A stretch of DNA of 9,233 bases, from contig JARXAU010000138.1 in the NCBI GenBank assembly GCA_029865675.1, positions 1 through 9,233 of the forward strand. The letters are read 5' to 3'. Source of the stretch: Rhodoferax sp. (GTDB lineage: Bacteria > Pseudomonadota > Gammaproteobacteria > Burkholderiales > Burkholderiaceae_C). The notes beneath the pieces were generated by a model, which was not told where the DNA came from, searched no databases, and worked only from the letters and a program-made list of their open reading frames with translations. Positions 6,245 through 9,233 of this stretch are shown here, piece by piece; position 1 is the first letter of the stretch; each line of letters starts with the position of its first letter. A program made the translations under genes and the position numbers.

Positions 6245-6261
6245 GACCGGCTGACAAACAC

Positions 6262-6278
6262 CCACCCGAGCAGGGTGG
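6262..6278 (+). other. Hairpin 1 in the yajC leader
   Basis: CCACCC (6262-6267) and GGGTGG (6273-6278) form a perfect 6-bp GC-rich stem around the loop GAGCA. It lies three bases upstream of the second hairpin. If the TACAAT promoter is used, both fall in the 5' untranslated leader of yajC. Confidence 0.4.
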
Positions 6279-6280
6279 CT

Positions 6281-6304
6281 GTGCTGCGCGCCGCGGCACT
6301 TTTT
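6281..6304 (+). terminator. Terminator-like hairpin 2 with T5 before yajC
   Basis: GTGCTGC (6281-6287) pairs with GCGGCAC (6293-6299) as seven base pairs including one G-U, with a 5-base loop, followed directly by five Ts (6300-6304). This is the shape of an intrinsic terminator, with a modest T-tract. It lies 24 bases before the yajC GTG. It may end the MFS transcript, or act as an attenuator in the leader of the Sec operon. Confidence 0.45.
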
Positions 6305-6327
6305 ACAAACCTTCCGGGAGCTACAAC

Positions 6328-6660
6328 GTGTTCATTTCCTCTGCCTTTGCCCAATCCGCCCCAGCCGCTGCCGCCGGGGGTGACCTACAGTCCACGCTGA
6401 TGAGCATGCTGCCGCTGGTGCTGATGTTTGTGGTGCTGTATTTCGTGATGATCCGCCCGCAAATGAAAAAGCAAAAAGAGCACAAAGCCATGATTGACGC
6501 GCTGGCCAAGGGCGACGAAGTCGTTACCGTTGGCGGTATGTTGGGCAAAGTGAGCAAGATGGGCGACAGCCATATTGGTCTGGAAGTAAGCAATGGCGTT
6601 GAACTGCAAGTGCAGCGCAGCGCCGTGGTCCAGGTACTGCCCAAAGGCTCCATCAAATAA
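6328..6660 (+). CDS. yajC: YajC, Sec translocase accessory subunit
   Basis: The 110-residue protein is YajC, the small membrane partner of SecD and SecF in the SecDF-YajC complex that binds SecYEG. An N-terminal segment MFISSAFAQSAP precedes a single membrane helix at about 27-42 (MLPLVLMFVVLYFVMI). Then come the invariant RPQ.KK (43-48) and the cytoplasmic domain with KGDEVVTVGGMLGKV (61-75). Length is typical. The start is GTG at 6328, supported by GGGAG (6316-6320) seven bases upstream and by the usual N-terminus of betaproteobacterial YajC. It is followed by secD after 71 bp. In many proteobacteria tgt (queuosine tRNA modification) lies directly upstream; here an MFS gene occupies that place, so the operon seems to begin at yajC with its own leader. 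Confidence 0.95.
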   Translation: MFISSAFAQSAPAAAAGGDLQSTLMSMLPLVLMFVVLYFVMIRPQMKKQKEHKAMIDALAKGDEVVTVGGMLGKVSKMGDSHIGLEVSNGVELQVQRSAVVQVLPKGSIK

Positions 6661-6687
6661 GCGGCACGCGCCCGCCTCTTTAGTCCC

Positions 6688-6704
6688 CTGCGCACCGTGC
6701 GCAG
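6688..6704 (+). other. Perfect hairpin between yajC and secD
   Basis: CTGCGCA (6688-6694) and TGCGCAG (6698-6704) make a 7-bp perfect stem with loop CCG. The following CCTCTTGACCTTCC is pyrimidine-rich but has no T-tract, so it is unlikely to stop transcription fully. An intercistronic hairpin of this kind can tune mRNA stability or readthrough; that role is inferred. Confidence 0.35.
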
Positions 6705-6731
6705 CCTCTTGACCTTCCGAGCCGTCCGCCC

Positions 6732-8636
6732 ATGAACCGTTATGCCCTGTGGAAGTACCTAATCCTTGCGGTCGCCATTGCTGTGGGCGGCTTGTACGCC
6801 TTGCCCAATCTGTTTGGCGAAGCGCCAGCAGTGCAGGTGTCGGTGGCCAAGACCGGCATGACGCTTGATTTGGGAGCCGTTACCCGAGTGGAAGAGGCGA
6901 TCAAAGCTGCGGGCCTGCAGGCCGATGCCGTCAGCTTGGACAGCAATTCGATCAAGGCACGCTTTGCCGACACCGACGCCCAGCTCAAAGCCAAAGACGC
7001 GATTCAAAAAGCCCTGAACCCGAACGCGACCGAGCCCTCATTTGTGGTGGCGCTCAATCTCTTGTCGCGCTCGCCGGCTTGGCTTACCGCTTTACACGCT
7101 TCGCCCATGTACCTGGGCCTGGACTTGCGCGGCGGCGTGCACTTTATGCTGCAAGTCGATATGCAGGCGGCCTTGGTCAAAAAGGCCGAATCGCTGGCGG
7201 GTGATCTGCGCAGCGTGTTCCGCGAAAAAAACGTGCGTCACGGCGGTATCAGCCGCAACGGCCAGACGGTGGAGGTACGCTTTCGTGACGTCGCCATGGC
7301 CGAGGCGGGCAAGCGCCAGATTCAAGACCAGTTTCCCGACTTGACCACGGTGCTCACGCCGGAGGCGGGCGAGTTCAAGCTGGTGGCTACGCTGCTGCCC
7401 GCGTCAGCCCGCAAAGTGCAGGAGCAGGCGCTCAAGCAAAACATCACCACCTTGCACAACCGCATCAATGAACTCGGCGTGGCTGAGCCGGTGATTCAGC
7501 AGCAAGGCCTAGATCGCATCGTGGTGCAGCTGCCTGGCGTGCAAGACACAGCCAAGGCCAAAGACATACTGGGCCGCACCGCGACGCTGGAAATCCGCAT
7601 GGTTGATGACGGTGTCGATGCCCGTGCAGCGGAGGCCGGCAGTGGCCCGGTACCGTTCGGCTCAGAGCGATTTTTGGAGCGCAACGGCCAGCCGGTAGTG
7701 GTTAAAAAACAAGTCATCCTGACCGGTGAAAACCTGACTGACGCCCAGCCCGGCTTTGACAACCAAACGCAAGAGGCTGCAGTTCACTTGACACTCGACG
7801 CCAAGGGCGCTCGTATATTTCGTGATGTCACGCGCGAGAGCGTGGGCAAGCGCATGGCGATTTTGCTGTTCGAAAAAGGCAAGGGTGAGGTCGTCACCGC
7901 GCCGGTGATCCGTTCTGAGATCGGTGGCGGGAGGGTGCAAATCTCTGGCAGCATGACCACCATGGAAGCCGCCGACACTGCACTACTCCTGCGCGCTGGC
8001 TCGCTGGCAGCCCCCATGGAAATCATTGAAGAGCGCACCATTGGCCCCTCGCTCGGGGCAGAAAACATTACCAAGGGCTTTGATAGTGTGGCCTGGGGTT
8101 TTCTGGCGGTGGCTGCATTCATGTGCTTGTACTACGGGTTTTTTGGCATCATCTCGAGCGTGTCGTTGGCGCTGAATCTGCTTTTGCTGGTTGCGGTGCT
8201 GTCCATGCTGCAAGCCACGCTCACGCTGCCTGGCATGGCCGCCATGGCGCTGGTGCTGGGCATGGCGATTGACGCCAACGTGCTGATCAACGAGCGCGTG
8301 CGCGAGGAGCTGCGGGGTGGCGCCTCGCCGCAAGCCGCCATCCACGCCGGTTACGACCGCGCTTGGGCCACCATCATCGACTCCAACGTCACCACCCTGA
8401 TTGCTGGCTTGGCGCTGCTGACCTTTGGCTCAGGCCCGGTGCGCGGCTTTGCCGTGGTGCACTGCCTGGGCATTTTGACCAGCATGTTCTCGGGCGTGTT
8501 CTTCTCGCGCGGCGTGGTCAACCTGTGGTACGGCCGCCAAAAGAAGCTCAAAAGTGTGTCAATTGGCACCGTGTGGCGGCCCGACGGCGGCGCCAAAGGA
8601 TCCGCTGTAGCCACACCTAAAGCGCTGGAGAAATAA
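6732..8636 (+). CDS. secD: Protein translocase subunit SecD
   Basis: The 634-residue protein is SecD, the inner-membrane subunit that with SecF uses the proton-motive force to complete export of proteins leaving SecYEG. It has helix 1 at about 8-25, a large periplasmic domain (about 30-448), and helices at about 449-469, 473-493, 499-519, 546-566 and 575-595, the RND-like six-helix plan. Landmarks are YLGLDLRGG (127-135), TLHNRINELGV (240-250), RAGSLAAP (421-428), IEERTIGPSLG (432-442) and the proton-path motif AIDANVLINERVREE (512-526), with D514, E521 and R522 intact. Length is slightly above the 615 of E. coli. The ATG at 6732 gives the standard start, though no clear ribosome binding site precedes it, so translation may be weak or depend on flow from yajC. 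The C-terminal tail after about 600 is hydrophilic and cytoplasmic. Confidence 0.97.
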   Translation: MNRYALWKYLILAVAIAVGGLYALPNLFGEAPAVQVSVAKTGMTLDLGAVTRVEEAIKAAGLQADAVSLDSNSIKARFADTDAQLKAKDAIQKALNPNATEPSFVVALNLLSRSPAWLTALHASPMYLGLDLRGGVHFMLQVDMQAALVKKAESLAGDLRSVFREKNVRHGGISRNGQTVEVRFRDVAMAEAGKRQIQDQFPDLTTVLTPEAGEFKLVATLLPASARKVQEQALKQNITTLHNRINELGVAEPVIQQQGLDRIVVQLPGVQDTAKAKDILGRTATLEIRMVDDGVDARAAEAGSGPVPFGSERFLERNGQPVVVKKQVILTGENLTDAQPGFDNQTQEAAVHLTLDAKGARIFRDVTRESVGKRMAILLFEKGKGEVVTAPVIRSEIGGGRVQISGSMTTMEAADTALLLRAGSLAAPMEIIEERTIGPSLGAENITKGFDSVAWGFLAVAAFMCLYYGFFGIISSVSLALNLLLLVAVLSMLQATLTLPGMAAMALVLGMAIDANVLINERVREELRGGASPQAAIHAGYDRAWATIIDSNVTTLIAGLALLTFGSGPVRGFAVVHCLGILTSMFSGVFFSRGVVNLWYGRQKKLKSVSIGTVWRPDGGAKGSAVATPKALEK

Positions 8637-8638
8637 GC

Positions 8639-9233
8639 ATGGAATTTTTCAAAATCCGCCGCGACATTCCGTTCATGAAGAACGCACTGGCGTTCAACCT
8701 AGTTTCGCTGATTACGTTTTTGGTGGCCGTGTTCTTCTTGTTCTCACGCGGCTTGCACTTGTCGGTGGAGTTCACCGGCGGCACGCTGATGGAGGTGGGC
8801 TACAGCCAAAGCGCTGACTTGCAGGCCATTCGCAGCAGCGTTGACGCCCTGGGGCTCAGGGACGTGCAGGTGCAAAACTTTGGCACCGCCCAAGATGTGC
8901 TGATCCGCATGCCCGTACAAAGAGGCAGCACCTCTGGAGCGCAAAGCGAAAAAGTACTTGCCGCGCTCAAGGCGCTAGACCCTAGCGCCACGTTGCGCCG
9001 TACCGAGTTTGTCGGCCCGCAGGTGGGCGACGAGCTGGCCACCGACGGCCTGAAGGCGCTGGCCTTTGTGGTGGTGGGCATCATGCTGTACTTGGCGATC
9101 CGATTTGAGTGGAAGTTTGCGGTGGCCGCCATCATTGCCAACCTTCACGACGTGATCATCATTCTGGGATTTTTCGCGTTCTTCCAGTGGGAGTTTTCGC
9201 TGCCCGTGTTAGCCGCTGAGCTGGCAGTGCTGG
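8639..9233 (+). CDS. secF: Protein translocase subunit SecF, 5' part (cut by the window edge)
   Basis: The first 198 residues of SecF are present and the frame is open to the last base. The short cytoplasmic N-terminus MEFFKIRRDIPF leads into helix 1 (about 16-36). VEFTGGTLMEV (43-53) opens the periplasmic domain, and FVGPQVGDELATDGLKAL (124-141) comes before helix 2. RFEWKFAVAAIIANLHDV (155-172) is the conserved SecF region, with the HD pair (H170, D171) followed by helix 3. A full SecF is normally a little over 300 residues, so about a third is missing. The ATG lies two bases after the secD stop, and GGAG (8627-8630) inside the end of secD serves as its ribosome binding site, so the two subunits are probably translationally coupled for equal amounts. 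Confidence 0.96.
   Translation, partial: MEFFKIRRDIPFMKNALAFNLVSLITFLVAVFFLFSRGLHLSVEFTGGTLMEVGYSQSADLQAIRSSVDALGLRDVQVQNFGTAQDVLIRMPVQRGSTSGAQSEKVLAALKALDPSATLRRTEFVGPQVGDELATDGLKALAFVVVGIMLYLAIRFEWKFAVAAIIANLHDVIIILGFFAFFQWEFSLPVLAAELAVL

Noticed and set aside
1..9233. Search for a novel defence, mobile or biosynthetic system
   Set aside because: All large genes are intact members of known families, and no transposase, integrase, phage gene, CRISPR repeat or toxin-antitoxin pair could be seen.

Overview
The window reads as GC-rich chromosomal DNA of a betaproteobacterium, most likely order Burkholderiales and near the Comamonadaceae (Rhodoferax/Polaromonas-like). This rests on the strong GC3 bias of all real genes, the YajC N-terminus, the long SecD and the short leaders with TACACT/TACAAT-type -10 boxes. 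The assignment is inferred from sequence style, not from a search. No phage, insertion sequence, CRISPR, rRNA or tRNA is visible. I find no convincing new multi-gene system: the genes are housekeeping or ordinary metabolic families, and the items worth a second look are small regulatory structures and one poorly explained gap.

Layout. Positions 1-220 are non-coding and contain inverted repeats and a purine-rich stretch. A hydroxypyruvate isomerase-family gene (221-1090, +) converges on a HAD-superfamily hydrolase of the haloacid dehalogenase type II group (1104-1829, -). Across a 107-bp divergent gap lies an M20 zinc peptidase (1937-3409, +), followed after 33 bp by an alpha/beta hydrolase of the monoacylglycerol lipase type (3443-4297, +), probably in the same transcript. 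Positions 4298-5013 are about 0.7 kb without a clear gene; they hold short ORF remnants, hairpins and T-runs. An MFS transporter (5014-6204, +) follows, with a -10-like box so close to its ATG that a leaderless mRNA is likely.

The right end is the Sec accessory operon yajC-secD-secF (6328 to beyond 9233, +). YajC, SecD and SecF form the membrane complex that works with SecYEG and uses the proton-motive force to help pull exported proteins across the inner membrane. SecF is cut by the window edge after 198 codons. The yajC leader holds two consecutive hairpins, the second followed by five Ts. Another perfect hairpin sits between yajC and secD. The metabolic genes to the left (isomerase, HAD hydrolase, peptidase, lipase-like hydrolase, MFS exporter) show no sign of one shared pathway.
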